NCBI RefSeq assembly: GCF_900141775.1
Contig: NZ_FSRI01000003.1
Coordinates: 62,001-126,000, forward strand
Reading direction: 5' to 3'
Length of the DNA stretch: 64,000 nt
Origin: Salinivibrio sp. ES.052
GTDB lineage: Bacteria > Pseudomonadota > Gammaproteobacteria > Enterobacterales > Vibrionaceae
Part shown: positions 10,865 to 20,787 of the stretch, one piece after another
Position numbering within the stretch: the first letter of the stretch is position 1
Layout: every line of letters starts with the position of its first letter
Made by a program: the position numbers and the translations under genes
Notes under the pieces: generated by a model
Databases searched by the model: none
Told to the model about the DNA's origin: nothing
Seen by the model: the letters and a program-made list of their open reading frames with translations, nothing else

Positions 10865-11635
10865 TTACAGCAACTGGTTAAGTTGGCTAAGTACGCTTTC
10901 GGACTTTTCATGAAGAAAATATGAATAACCGGCGAAAATACTGGTCCATAAGACGATAAACCCAACAAAAACGGACCAAAGGGGGACTTGACGGCTGAGT
11001 GCATATCGAGTGCTTACGACATGATCACTACCCTCACTCAGTTGTTTTGGTTGCTTTTCGTCATCGAGAAACTGGTCGTATAGTCTTTTTATGACCTTTT
11101 CTCGTTGCGCATGTCCACCATCAATCACTCTATATTTGCCTTCAAAACCCAAACACAAGCAGTGGTAAATAAAGACCAGTAATGGCTGATACCTTTCTGG
11201 CTCACTTTCCAAGCGACCTAAGATGGTAAAGACTTTCTCACCGCCCCATGTTTCATTGTGAAAACGTGAAAGCATCGAATGTTCAGCCCAACACGTTGAA
11301 GCGCCCCATGGCGTCCCCATCACGGCTTCGTCGAGAAAGGTGCACAATATATAGCGATAAGCCATTAAAACGGCATGCTCATAACCTTGCTCGGATAGCT
11401 CGATTTCAATCGCTTTTATTTCTTCGATGGTTTGATGGTAAATCTGCTCAATGTTTTCACAACTAGATAATGAGCGCACCCGCAGTGCAAGACCAAACAA
11501 TGGCGTGGCTGCATCAACCAGCGCGTTAGCGTTATGACCACGTAGCTGAAACCAGTAATCTTGGTCATTATTAATTTTCTCAACGTCATCAAATAGAAGA
11601 TCGTTAAACACACTTTCGTCAGTCGCTGCCATCAT
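10865..11635 (-). CDS. tssL: T6SS inner-membrane protein TssL (DotU/VasF)
   Basis: A 256-residue DotU-family protein. A cytoplasmic helical domain fills residues 1 to about 215, and one C-terminal membrane helix (PLWSVFVGFIVLWTSIFAGY) is followed by a short tail. There is no OmpA-like peptidoglycan-binding extension. It pairs with TssM in the membrane complex. The ATG at 11635 overlaps the tssK stop as TGATG. A second ATG follows directly and a TTG lies one codon upstream, so the exact start is uncertain by one codon. The conserved centre CTFLDEAVMGTPWG is typical of DotU. Confidence 0.95.
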   Translation of the reverse strand: MMAATDESVFNDLLFDDVEKINNDQDYWFQLRGHNANALVDAATPLFGLALRVRSLSSCENIEQIYHQTIEEIKAIEIELSEQGYEHAVLMAYRYILCTFLDEAVMGTPWGASTCWAEHSMLSRFHNETWGGEKVFTILGRLESEPERYQPLLVFIYHCLCLGFEGKYRVIDGGHAQREKVIKRLYDQFLDDEKQPKQLSEGSDHVVSTRYALSRQVPLWSVFVGFIVLWTSIFAGYSYFLHEKSESVLSQLNQLL

Positions 11636-12969
11636 CAATCTCTTATTGCCCAGAATTGAATATCAAGATCGTCAAATGCTGCCGCTACATGGAACGCAAA
11701 ACCACTAGAGTTTGCTAACATTGACCAAGCGGCGCTTTCTTTATCCAGCTGATAATAGGTATAACCTGCATGATAGGGCAGCTGACGCGGCGCAACCGGT
11801 AGAGGGATAAGCGGGATACCCGGCAGTTGCAAAGAGATCAGTTCGCGAATTTTCTCAACAGAAGAAACCTTGGTTTGCTGAGTGAACAATCGTCGTAATT
11901 CGTCTAACGGCATGCGTGCCTTCACGGCAACAATAAACTCAGCCGACTCCATTAATTGCGGATCTTGAACTGGTGCCACCATCAGGCCGTAGCTACGCTT
12001 ATCGAGCTGAATAGATACTGCACGAGGCTCTAATACCACACTGAGACTCTGGCGTAAGAAACGAATGACTGGCCAAAATGCATCACCAGGCATATCGTGA
12101 TTATAAGCGGGCATCGCTGGAGCAAGTCGGCTTTCATCGGTAAAGGTTGCCAATTCTCCACAAATTGACGATAAACACTCATACAGGCGTTCAGGGTGCA
12201 AGCTGCCTAACGATGCAAGGTGTTTCATTTGCGGATAAAGGCGGTTTAGCGAGTGCAATAACATAAAGTCTGATACATCCGCGACACCGCCTTGAGAAGG
12301 GGAGCTAATACGTTGAGCGATGTTTTTGGCGCGTTCCTGCATCAATCCGGCCATTTCGTTGATAAAGCGGTGCAGTGTTGCATTGCCCGCCACATTGAAA
12401 TGACAAGGAATAAAGTCTTGATCCAGAACCACACTGCCGTCGGGACGCTTTTCAGAAATACGCGCGATAGGGATCGCCGCATAAGCGCTGCGATCTTCTT
12501 TCTCCAGCATCAACTGCAAGTGCACTGGTGACACGTCTAACGTGGTCGTATCGCCCTGAATACTTTGCACATCACGCACATCAATACGACGACTTTCATA
12601 GCGACCTGAACCTTTTTCTTCTGGCCAGTTTACTTCCATAATCGATTCACTACGTAAAGGAATCGCGAGGTATATTAGCTGGTTAGAGAGAGAGCCATCT
12701 TCTATCTCAAGCGCGTCAGGCATAACATCTTCTTGAGGAATGCGGAATGCCGTTCCATCTGGCATCACGCCCACCGCTCTCTCTATCGCAATTCGACCAA
12801 ACGCTAGATACTCTGGATTTAGTGACAATTCAGCAATGCCATACAAATATTTGCTTATTGAAGTTAATCGCTCTTCCAATAAGTATTCACTGTAACGTTG
12901 GTGCTGCTGAAAGTGCTGAGGCTTAATAAAGAGTCCTTCGCTCCATATCACCCGGTTACGTGCAAACAT
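11635..12969 (-). CDS. tssK: T6SS baseplate protein TssK (VasE)
   Basis: A 444-residue TssK protein, the baseplate adaptor that links TssF/TssG wedges to the TssM-TssL membrane complex. The N-terminus VIWSEGLFIKPQHFQQHQRY is a clear family signature, with the conserved WxEGxFxxPQHFQQ pattern. Length is standard. The ATG at 12969 lies 5 bp after the tssJ stop, and the stop overlaps the start of tssL, so translation of the J-K-L trio is probably coupled. Confidence 0.97.
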   Translation of the reverse strand: MFARNRVIWSEGLFIKPQHFQQHQRYSEYLLEERLTSISKYLYGIAELSLNPEYLAFGRIAIERAVGVMPDGTAFRIPQEDVMPDALEIEDGSLSNQLIYLAIPLRSESIMEVNWPEEKGSGRYESRRIDVRDVQSIQGDTTTLDVSPVHLQLMLEKEDRSAYAAIPIARISEKRPDGSVVLDQDFIPCHFNVAGNATLHRFINEMAGLMQERAKNIAQRISSPSQGGVADVSDFMLLHSLNRLYPQMKHLASLGSLHPERLYECLSSICGELATFTDESRLAPAMPAYNHDMPGDAFWPVIRFLRQSLSVVLEPRAVSIQLDKRSYGLMVAPVQDPQLMESAEFIVAVKARMPLDELRRLFTQQTKVSSVEKIRELISLQLPGIPLIPLPVAPRQLPYHAGYTYYQLDKESAAWSMLANSSGFAFHVAAAFDDLDIQFWAIRD

Positions 12970-12974
12970 TAGTT

Positions 12975-13451
12975 TTACTCTACCTTTTCTAATTTCACGT
13001 CATAATCTTTGAAGAGCATAAGCAAATGATACTCTCGGCCTTTATTTAATACTTTGACGACTTTCTTCCACTCGCCCAAGTTAGGCTCAGAAAAATACGC
13101 CATGACACCGATGTAATTTGTGTCTTCATTGATCTCAAATGCATTGACAAACTTGAATTGACCTGGTGTCAGCACATAATCATAGTTATTAATAAAATTA
13201 CTACTAATCGCATCTTCATAATCCGTTCGTAATTGGTCAAACCCCGCAGACATGAACATAGAGTCATCTTCCAGTTCAAACACCTGTACTTCTATTGGCA
13301 CCGAGTCACCCGTGATATTTGGGTTAACTCCCTCATCGCTCACTAAGCTAAATGTTACAGTTGTTGGTCGCTCTTCAGGTTGATATTCATCTGAAGAACT
13401 ACACGCTGTTAATACCAAAATTACGCACAAGATACCTAATTTCTTAAGCAT
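12975..13451 (-). CDS. tssJ: T6SS outer-membrane lipoprotein TssJ (VasD)
   Basis: A 158-residue lipoprotein with a signal peptide ending in the lipobox LTAC at residues 14-17, followed by SSS. The residue after the lipid Cys is Ser, so outer-membrane sorting is expected. The mature part is the compact beta-sandwich of TssJ/VasD, which docks on the periplasmic end of TssM. The ATG at 13451 is 2 bp after the fha stop, and tssK begins 5 bp after its own stop. Confidence 0.93.
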   Translation of the reverse strand: MLKKLGILCVILVLTACSSSDEYQPEERPTTVTFSLVSDEGVNPNITGDSVPIEVQVFELEDDSMFMSAGFDQLRTDYEDAISSNFINNYDYVLTPGQFKFVNAFEINEDTNYIGVMAYFSEPNLGEWKKVVKVLNKGREYHLLMLFKDYDVKLEKVE

Positions 13452-13453
13452 GA

Positions 13454-14920
13454 TTATCTCTCCAGTTGTTTTTCACGAATACGCTTGTCATACACCTGCT
13501 CAAATATTTCCCAAAAGAGCTTAGAAAACCCTTGCTGACGGTTAGAGGTTAGCTCTCGGTAGTAATTGCAGTACATTTCCCATGCCCACGCGGATTCACC
13601 CTCTTCATGGGCATCCGTATTACGTCGGCAATGCTGGAAACGTCGTAATAGCACGTCAGGAGAGAATGCATTGAGAATTTGATCAAGGGCTTCTGATATT
13701 GCATCCTGCGTTGCTTCATTATGATCTCTTACATTTTTTAAACTTTCAGCAATTGCCGCAGGGGCTGAAAGATGTACTAGACTTTTATCTGCGTCATACA
13801 TCGTTCCAACTGTCTCTTCATAAGAGAGCCCAAGCCGTAGTGGGTTATCTTCAATAGGCTGTAGGTTACGGTTCATCGTACCAAAGCGTCCCTCTGCTGC
13901 TTGTTCGTGCAAAGCCAATAGGCCTTTTAAACATGCCTGAAGAGACTGTCCCATCTCCTGTGAGAGGAAATGCATCCTTTGAACATCTTGTTCATTGCTC
14001 ACTCGAACCCCGAGGCCCTCTAGCATCGGACCCGTTAATAAATGCTTGCCATGTCCGGCACTTTCATTTGACGGGGACGGATCATTGTTCAAACTCTTAG
14101 CCACTTCTTGCTCGAGAAGTCCTAGCTCTTTTTCATCCATTGGCTTCGTCTCACTTTCTGTCAACGTGGAAGGCATATGATGGGCTGCCGTTTCAATTGA
14201 TTGTGCATCCAATACCTTTTCATGTGTTTTGTGGCTGGTGTTCTGCTGCTTTCTCTGACCAAAACCAAAAATACGTTTCAACCGAACAGACGCAGACATG
14301 GTATCTTCGCTATCCGCTTGTGGCGTAAAAGATGGACCTTTTCCTGTAAGGTTTTTCTTTGAGATAAGGCCGCTATCATTCGCGTTCTCTGATAGATCAT
14401 TACCCAACAGCCAGTTTGTACCCTGCGCTTCTACTTTTGCTTCTAATTCGACCAGAGGATCAATGGGGGCTGATGCATCCTCAAGCTCTAGCTCGTGGTC
14501 AACAGGCTCATGTCCATTGGCCAGTAAGTCGGTATGGTGACCATCAAAAAGCGTATCAATATGGCCGGTATCTATCTCACCATCCTCTCCAGTCAACACA
14601 CGTATTTCATACGGGCCTATTTGCATTTCATCTTTGTGTGCTAAGCGTGCTAGTTGGCCCTTACCAAGCGGCATATCAGCACCATTAACAAACGTTTGTC
14701 CACATCCATCCCGCACGCAGAAAGCACCGTCTACGACCAAAATTTCACAGTGCAAATCATGGACTCGACCCAACCGATCTTTCAATCGCCAACTGGCTGA
14801 AGGCGATGAACCAATAGTCCCACCAGATTCCACAAAACGAATCTGAGCGGATAAGCCTGATTCCAACGTTTGAGCATTGGCAATCACAAGTACTATGCCA
14901 TTTTGATGTTGCGAGACCAT
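13454..14920 (-). CDS. fha: T6SS FHA-domain protein (Fha/TagH)
   Basis: A 488-residue protein with an N-terminal forkhead-associated domain (about residues 25-110; see GSSPSASWRLKDRLGRVHDLHCEI) that recognises phosphothreonine. A long low-complexity acidic linker covers about 110-270, and the C-terminal TagH-type helical domain covers about 300-488. FHA proteins act in post-translational control of T6SS, often with a PpkA/PppA kinase-phosphatase pair; no such pair is in this window. The start ATG is 2 bp after the tssG stop. The linker will be the most variable part between strains. Confidence 0.93.
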   Translation of the reverse strand: MVSQHQNGIVLVIANAQTLESGLSAQIRFVESGGTIGSSPSASWRLKDRLGRVHDLHCEILVVDGAFCVRDGCGQTFVNGADMPLGKGQLARLAHKDEMQIGPYEIRVLTGEDGEIDTGHIDTLFDGHHTDLLANGHEPVDHELELEDASAPIDPLVELEAKVEAQGTNWLLGNDLSENANDSGLISKKNLTGKGPSFTPQADSEDTMSASVRLKRIFGFGQRKQQNTSHKTHEKVLDAQSIETAAHHMPSTLTESETKPMDEKELGLLEQEVAKSLNNDPSPSNESAGHGKHLLTGPMLEGLGVRVSNEQDVQRMHFLSQEMGQSLQACLKGLLALHEQAAEGRFGTMNRNLQPIEDNPLRLGLSYEETVGTMYDADKSLVHLSAPAAIAESLKNVRDHNEATQDAISEALDQILNAFSPDVLLRRFQHCRRNTDAHEEGESAWAWEMYCNYYRELTSNRQQGFSKLFWEIFEQVYDKRIREKQLER

Positions 14921-14922
14921 GT

Positions 14923-15924
14923 CTATTGCCTTACTTGAATTAATACACGCTTATCTTGCAAATCTTCACCGAGAAAAGATGTCCACCCCAGCGCGACTTT
15001 TTTCCCTAACTGAAGCGCGGGCGTCTCTTCATCCATCATCGACAACTCTAAATCGAATGCCATCTGCTCTCGCAAAATGAATTCAACTAATTTACATAAA
15101 GGCTGATACTCTTTACCTACTGGTAAAAAGTCGTCAAAACGCTCCCTAGTTAACTCTTTGATACAAATGATAAATTTTCCATTACAGTCAAAAACTGTCT
15201 CACCAATCACAGTATCTTCACCTAACCGACCATTCATACAGCCAAGAGACATTTGCTGATCTTTCGCAATCTTTACTTTGCGCGTGACCCATTGACGAAT
15301 TTCTACCTGCTCAAGATCGAAACAATGAGCGATAATGCCAGCAACTACTGTAGGTGAACGGCTTCGCCCCGCTAACGTGCCAGCATACGCCAGCATCTTG
15401 CACCAGTTAATCGGCGTCTCACCACGCAGCTGCGTATCACCAAGGCCCACTAAAGCAAATAGCTGTGCTGAGAATTGGTCCTCAGCACCAGGCTGAAATC
15501 TCACGTAGTAACGGTATTTGCGCCAGATCCGATACACCAAAGCGATCAATCGGTTGTTAAAAAAGTCCAAAAATGGTCTTTTAATTCCGCCAGGCTCTTC
15601 ATGGAGAAGTTGCTCAGTGATAAATGCTGGTAAAGGCGACTGTGATCCTGCAAGACCTAAGAAATTCGTAAGCACTACCGTGTGATCATTGACTTGATCA
15701 AGCGATGCTATATCTGACGCAGCAAACCCAAGGCTTGGGTTGGCACTGAACACCAACTGGCATTCACGCTCCCACTCTTCTTCCTCTGGATTAAGCCCTT
15801 TGTACTTTTGTAAAAGCTCAACTAATTGGAAAAAGCTATACACTCTCGCATCTTGAACAAGATCAGCCGCACTGGGTGCCAACTCATCTAGATGAGTGGT
15901 TGCATCCCGACTCTCGTCTGCCAT
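14923..15924 (-). CDS. tssG: T6SS baseplate protein TssG (VasB)
   Basis: A 333-residue TssG/ImpH protein, a baseplate wedge subunit that binds TssF and TssK. The conserved motif FLGLAGSQSPLPAFITEQLL is the TssG hallmark. The ATG at 15924 lies inside the end of tssF, an overlap of 37 bp in another frame, consistent with translational coupling. Length and composition are normal for the family. Confidence 0.95.
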   Translation of the reverse strand: MADESRDATTHLDELAPSAADLVQDARVYSFFQLVELLQKYKGLNPEEEEWERECQLVFSANPSLGFAASDIASLDQVNDHTVVLTNFLGLAGSQSPLPAFITEQLLHEEPGGIKRPFLDFFNNRLIALVYRIWRKYRYYVRFQPGAEDQFSAQLFALVGLGDTQLRGETPINWCKMLAYAGTLAGRSRSPTVVAGIIAHCFDLEQVEIRQWVTRKVKIAKDQQMSLGCMNGRLGEDTVIGETVFDCNGKFIICIKELTRERFDDFLPVGKEYQPLCKLVEFILREQMAFDLELSMMDEETPALQLGKKVALGWTSFLGEDLQDKRVLIQVRQ

Positions 15925-17657
15925 GTATAGGTCTCGTTATTCGTTGTGTTGATAACGGTAAGCTCATGAAAAGAATTAATACTCGCGTATAACGAGAAAA
16001 AGTGGCTGAGCACCGTTCCAAATAAATATAAATCGCCTTCCGAGCCAAAACCGTCTTGATTGAGATAAATCGTGGACTGCAAACCTCGAACCGGCATGCC
16101 ACGTAATAACTTATCCATGGGCTTGGATTGAATATCTTCAATCGCGTCTAGGCGTTTCTTACCCACTCGCTCTGCTTGACGATCCACCAACGCACGAAAA
16201 TCATAAGCGGTTAATACACAGCTCAATGCGTCTTTTGACAGGAGCGACAAGTAATTCAACGATAAATTAGAAATCAACATCCATAGCAAGCTGCCATCCA
16301 GCACAGGCCTCAATGCTTGCGTTGGGATTGTAATATTTTCGAACTCTGCAAATGGCGGTGAACTGTCCGTTGGATAGCAAATATCTCCGACACCTAAGTC
16401 CAATGGAAGTTGACGATTTGTGCAGGTCAGCTTAATTGACACCGCCTCATCGACATCGACGGATGCTGACTCATCCCCGCGAATAAACGAGATAAAAGAA
16501 TCAAAACCATCCCCGCGAATGCTGTTTTTCACCCGTGAGCGGTAATAAAGGGTTTCTCGATTACGCACCCGCTCTACTTCATGTTGAAAGCTCTCAAACG
16601 GGGTATAAACCCGCTTTTGACCACGTACCGGTTTACCATCAATGACTTTGTCTTGCCGACCCGTGACGCTATCAATACTGAACACTTCATAATGGGCTGG
16701 CTTACCGCTTGATGGAATAACTTTGTATTCAGTGCTCTTTCCGGTGAGATCGATCGGGTCTGCGTCATGATCAAACAAGTTAATGACGGGGGTGCAATAG
16801 AGCTGAAAGCTCTCTGATCTCACTCTGACATCTGACGGCAACGTTTTAGACAAATGTAACTGCACCGTAAACTGGCCGTAGACATTGTTCGGTATTGCCT
16901 TATCTAAACCGCTAATATCAAAGAAATGAAACGCTTCAGGAAATGACAAATATTCCTGCAAAACACGATAACCGTCGTAAACATTTTGTGGATAGGGCAA
17001 TAGACCATCGCCAGGATTAAATCCAACCGATGAAAACGCATCTCTTGGTAGCGAGAACTCAGTGCCATCGACGTGTACCGTGAGTTTTTCGAGATGATGA
17101 CTCAGCCACAAATAGATCATTTGTGCGCTATATTTATCACCACCAATGTAAAAACGCAGCGTGTTGATATTGGCATCTCTTACCGACATATCACCGTCTA
17201 AGGTCATTTGCAGCTGAATTGTCGTCGCTTCACGTGTGTGTTCAGCGTGAACGTTAGAGCAATACAGAGGGTACAACTCAACCTCTCGGCAAGTTTGAAA
17301 GCGACACTGGGTTTCCATAACAGGCTTACTGTCAAGCTCCGTCCCCTTAGCAACAACTTGCTTTTCGCTCAAACTCCCTTCTGGCTTAAATTGTGCGATG
17401 CACATACTCGGTACTGGGCGCAAATAGTTGGGCCAGAGCATATTGATAATCGAGTGAGTAAGCTCAGGAAAATCATCATCTACTTTTTCACGCAATTTAC
17501 CGGTTAAAAACGCGAACCCTTCCAACAAACGCTCTACGTCTGGATCTGTGTGTCGACCATGTAAGAAACGTGCGAGTTGAGGATGCAGCTCAGTAAAAGC
17601 TTTACCTTGCTCTTTTAAAAACGCGAGCTCTTCTCGAAAATACTTGTCTTGCGTCAT
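15888..17657 (-). CDS. tssF: T6SS baseplate protein TssF (VasA)
   Basis: A 589-residue TssF/ImpG protein. The N-terminus is the family signature (YFREELAFLKEQGKAF, then DPDVERLLEGFAFLTGKLREK). Two TssF per TssG form the baseplate wedge. The ATG at 17657 is 5 bp after the tssE stop; the 3' end overlaps tssG by 37 bp. No damage seen. Confidence 0.96.
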   Translation of the reverse strand: MTQDKYFREELAFLKEQGKAFTELHPQLARFLHGRHTDPDVERLLEGFAFLTGKLREKVDDDFPELTHSIINMLWPNYLRPVPSMCIAQFKPEGSLSEKQVVAKGTELDSKPVMETQCRFQTCREVELYPLYCSNVHAEHTREATTIQLQMTLDGDMSVRDANINTLRFYIGGDKYSAQMIYLWLSHHLEKLTVHVDGTEFSLPRDAFSSVGFNPGDGLLPYPQNVYDGYRVLQEYLSFPEAFHFFDISGLDKAIPNNVYGQFTVQLHLSKTLPSDVRVRSESFQLYCTPVINLFDHDADPIDLTGKSTEYKVIPSSGKPAHYEVFSIDSVTGRQDKVIDGKPVRGQKRVYTPFESFQHEVERVRNRETLYYRSRVKNSIRGDGFDSFISFIRGDESASVDVDEAVSIKLTCTNRQLPLDLGVGDICYPTDSSPPFAEFENITIPTQALRPVLDGSLLWMLISNLSLNYLSLLSKDALSCVLTAYDFRALVDRQAERVGKKRLDAIEDIQSKPMDKLLRGMPVRGLQSTIYLNQDGFGSEGDLYLFGTVLSHFFSLYASINSFHELTVINTTNNETYTWQTRVGMQPLI

Positions 17658-17662
17658 GCGGT

Positions 17663-18100
17663 TTACAACACTCGATATTGGCGGTTCTGGTCTAAAAGCA
17701 AGCTAAGTTGAACTTTCTCGTGGAGCGCTTCGCTATTAACGGTGGCAACAATGTTGAACCGCAGCATGAGTGGTGAGTGCGGATCAAAATCTGATGTCAC
17801 TAAAATATTGGTAAGCCGCGGCTCATATTTTTCCAAACACTCTTTAATTGCGAGTTTCACCCTCAACGATAAGTCTAAACTTTCGAGCGTGGCATCATTG
17901 AAGTCAATTAAACCTAAACCCGGTGAGCTTTGGGCGCCACCCACGCGAGTATTCAACACATTTGCAATGTTGCGTTTAATCGATCTCACGACATCTGGAC
18001 TACTCGGGCCTTGAGTTATAGACACGGGTTTGGCGTCGGCTTCAAGGCGCTCCAAGAAACCGACACCAAATGCACTGTCTTCTAGCGCAACGTATGCCAT
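17663..18100 (-). CDS. tssE: T6SS baseplate protein TssE (gp25-like)
   Basis: A 145-residue gp25-like protein, the small baseplate component that starts sheath polymerisation. The core RSIKRNIANVLNTRVGG plus the following Glu-rich and DF region correspond to the T4 gp25 lysozyme-like fold. The ATG at 18100 is 2 bp from the vipB stop, so vipB-tssE-tssF form a tight unit. Confidence 0.94.
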   Translation of the reverse strand: MAYVALEDSAFGVGFLERLEADAKPVSITQGPSSPDVVRSIKRNIANVLNTRVGGAQSSPGLGLIDFNDATLESLDLSLRVKLAIKECLEKYEPRLTNILVTSDFDPHSPLMLRFNIVATVNSEALHEKVQLSLLLDQNRQYRVL

Positions 18101-18102
18101 GA

Positions 18103-19575
18103 TTACTGATCAAGCCTACCAACAAGAGACAGTTCGAAGTTCGCACCCATATATTTAAAATGAGGGCGAACAGACAAAGATACCTGATACCAACCAGGGT
18201 TACCTTCCACATCACTCACTTCGATTTTGGCGGCACGAAGTGGTCGACGGCTACGCACGTCTGCTGGTGGGTTTTCTTGATCAGCAACATATTGCTTAAG
18301 CCAAGTGTTTAGCTCGCGCTCAAGGTCTTGTCGCTCTTTCCAAGAACCAATTTGCTCACGTTGCAGCACCTTGATGTAATGCGCGAGGCGATTAATAATC
18401 ATCATGTAAGGAAGCTGTGTACCAAGCTTGTAGTTCGTCTCTGCTTCTTTACCTTCTTTGGTATTTGGGAATACCTTAGGCTTCTGAATGGAGTTAGCAG
18501 AGAAGAACGCAGCATTATCACTGCCTTTTCGCATGGTCAGACCAATAAAACCTTCTTCCGCAAGTTCGAATTCTTTGCGATCAGTGATCAATACTTCAGT
18601 CGGGATCTTAGACTGTAGCGCCCCCATTGACTCATAAACATGAACTGGTAGATCTTCTACGGCACCTCCGCTTTGTGGGCCAATGATATTTGGACACCAA
18701 CGATACTTTGCAAAGCTATCAGTAAGACGCGTTGCAAACGCAAAAGCCGTGTTACCCCAGAGATAATGCTCGTGATCTTGACTAACATTCTCGTGATAAG
18801 TGAAAGACTTGATTGGGTTTTCTGTCGGGTCATATGGCACACGCAACAAGAAACGTGGCGCTGCTAGGCCAAGATAACGCGCATCTTCAGACTCACGCAG
18901 TGAGCGCCATTTAGTATATTTAGGGCTCTCGAAGATAGACTTAACATCTTTGATATTTGGAAGCTCTTCAAACGACTCAATACCGAAGAACTCAGGCCCT
19001 ACACTCGAGATAAATGGCGCATGTGCCATTGCCCCCAACGCACCCATATATTGCAGCAATTTCATATCTGGGGTAGAGGGTGTAAAGGCATAGTTACCGA
19101 TAATAGCGCCTGTTGGCTCACCACCAAATTGACCGTAACCTGACGAGTATACGTGCTTGTACAGACCTGATTGCGTTGTTTCTGGCGCGAATTCAAAGTC
19201 GTCTAACAACTCTTCTTTAGTTACGTGTAAGACATCAACTTTGTTGTTCTCGCGGAAGTCAGTGCGATCGACAAAAAGTTTAAGTCCACGCCATGCTGAT
19301 TCCATCTCCTGGAAAGAAGAGTCGTGCAAAACCTCATCCATTTGAGCACTGATCTTTTTATCAAGCTCAACAAGCATCTGATCAACAAGCGCTTTGTTGA
19401 CAGGTTCTTCGGTTTGGTTGTTACCAACTAGATTTTCAATAAAGGCTGCAACACCTTTCTTCGCGACATCATAGCCCTCTTCGCTAGGCTCAATACGCGT
19501 TTGCGCCATGATTTCGTCAAGTAAGCCACCTTCCTTGACTTCAGGAGACTCTACTACTGATTCACTTGTAGACAT
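18103..19575 (-). CDS. tssC: T6SS contractile sheath large subunit VipB (TssC)
   Basis: A 490-residue TssC/VipB protein that forms the contractile sheath with VipA. The region ESAWRGLKLFVDRTDF and the stretch PTGAIIGNYAFTPSTPDMKLLQ are typical. Family length is about 490, so it is complete. The ATG at 19575 follows the vipA stop by 43 bp. The highly conserved sequence makes this a very safe call. Confidence 0.98.
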   Translation of the reverse strand: MSTSESVVESPEVKEGGLLDEIMAQTRIEPSEEGYDVAKKGVAAFIENLVGNNQTEEPVNKALVDQMLVELDKKISAQMDEVLHDSSFQEMESAWRGLKLFVDRTDFRENNKVDVLHVTKEELLDDFEFAPETTQSGLYKHVYSSGYGQFGGEPTGAIIGNYAFTPSTPDMKLLQYMGALGAMAHAPFISSVGPEFFGIESFEELPNIKDVKSIFESPKYTKWRSLRESEDARYLGLAAPRFLLRVPYDPTENPIKSFTYHENVSQDHEHYLWGNTAFAFATRLTDSFAKYRWCPNIIGPQSGGAVEDLPVHVYESMGALQSKIPTEVLITDRKEFELAEEGFIGLTMRKGSDNAAFFSANSIQKPKVFPNTKEGKEAETNYKLGTQLPYMMIINRLAHYIKVLQREQIGSWKERQDLERELNTWLKQYVADQENPPADVRSRRPLRAAKIEVSDVEGNPGWYQVSLSVRPHFKYMGANFELSLVGRLDQ

Positions 19576-19618
19576 GTTTCTATTTCCTAAGGCTTAATTT
19601 ACTACTGGTTTGAATCAA

Positions 19619-20128
19619 TTACTCTTTCGGAGCATCGTCGTCACTACTGACCACATTCAGTTCAGCAAGCAGTTTTTCGCGCGATTCTTCAGAGTTAAGC
19701 AGCTCCTGCAGACGATCACGAAACGCAGGAATATTACCAAGAGGTCCTTTCAACGCGACAAGCGCTTCCCGAAGCTCTATCAATTTTTTCAGCTCTGGAA
19801 CTTGGGCAGCAATAGAATCGGGGGCAAAATCATTCATTGATTTAAAAGACAACTCCACAGGGAGCTCTGCATCTTCATCATCGGCAAGTCGATTTTTTAC
19901 AGTGGTGGAAAGACGTAAATTGCTTTCACGCATTACATCTTCAAAATTGTTTTTATCTACCGAAACTGTTGCACGCTCCTCTACAGGCGTATCTTCTGTA
20001 TGCCCCTTAAAGTCACCAACAACCAAAGTTTTTAGTGGGAGCTCTACTTCTGCTTGCTGATCACCCGTCGCGGGGACGTACTTGATATTAATGCGCTCTT
20101 TAGGCGCTACGCTTCCTTCTTTGGACAC
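19619..20128 (-). CDS. tssB: T6SS contractile sheath small subunit VipA (TssB)
   Basis: A 169-residue VipA/TssB protein. The start is GTG at 20128 (MSKEGSVAPKERINIKY), and this N-terminus agrees with my recollection of V. cholerae VipA almost residue by residue. A GAGGG sequence lies about 8 bases upstream. It is the first gene of the minus-strand T6SS operon, which then runs without interruption to the left edge. VipA wraps with VipB into the sheath and carries the ClpV-interacting surface. No hcp gene precedes it in this window. Confidence 0.97.
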   Translation of the reverse strand: MSKEGSVAPKERINIKYVPATGDQQAEVELPLKTLVVGDFKGHTEDTPVEERATVSVDKNNFEDVMRESNLRLSTTVKNRLADDEDAELPVELSFKSMNDFAPDSIAAQVPELKKLIELREALVALKGPLGNIPAFRDRLQELLNSEESREKLLAELNVVSSDDDAPKE

Positions 20129-20730
20129 TTTGAACCCTCGATACCTTCACCAAAATGACAGCACAGCCAGGAGTGACCCTGTCACGCTGAACTGCGTTAA
20201 CATCTTAAAAACATCAATGACTCGCTGTGCTGCTATCACTGACGGTGCGCCAGCATACATAACGAAAAATTAGACATTAATTAAAATTACACAATTTTGG
20301 AGCAATGCCTCATATTTGTATTTTATGTTCAAAATCCCACGAAGAATTGACACTTTGACATTTTCATGACATACGAAGTGTAATGATTATTTTAGTGAGC
20401 AATAACTCTAAAACTAGAGTAAACATGCTAATTTTAATTGAGAAAAAAATGACAAGACAAGCGGTTGAATCGTTAAAATACCAACATATTATTAATAGAT
20501 AAGCATGAGTCAATGCGTAGAACTGGTAGCACATCCGCTGATATGTAACCTCATCCACCTCGCTACGCCCTTCTTACTTACTAACAGAAGTGTGAATAAG
20601 AATAAATTAAGAGGAAGCAAATAAGGACACGGTGTGATCCTCGCAGCATTACTGCATCGGCATGGATAATGTTATGTGCGCAGGATCATTTTAATCTTAT
20701 CCGTCGAGTTCGTCCTTCCCCCTATTGCTC
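20129..20730. other. AT-rich intergenic region upstream of the T6SS operon
   Basis: This stretch separates the start of the T6SS operon from the chemoreceptor promoter. It is clearly AT-rich between about 20270 and 20480 and has no convincing gene on either strand. It must contain the T6SS operon promoter, but I cannot assign -35/-10 boxes with confidence and see no good sigma-54 element. Silencing by H-NS-type proteins would fit the AT content but is only a guess. Confidence 0.5.
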
Positions 20731-20787
20731 TCCTCCTTATAATCCCCCACTAAGGAGGATGTGCCCTTTTCTTAATTAAGTAACACT
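20731..20787 (+). promoter_or_regulatory. Predicted MalT-dependent promoter of the chemoreceptor gene
   Basis: Two inverted GGAGGA cores, TCCTCC at 20731-20736 and GGAGGA at 20754-20759, stand 17 bp apart. GGAGGA fits the MalT box core GGA(T/G)GA. The downstream copy reads GGAGGATGTGCC, exactly the 12-mer also found in front of malK (32955-32966). The hexamer AACACT at 20782-20787 could be the -10; its centre is 28 bp from the box centre, placing the box at about -37.5, the usual MalT position. The same inverted layout recurs upstream of malP. Sequence pattern is seen; MalT control is inferred. Confidence 0.65.

Noticed and set aside
20243-20266. Possible sigma-54 promoter (TGGCGCAC on the minus strand) before vipA
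   Set aside because: The -12 part lacks GC at the required distance; the match is only to half of the element.
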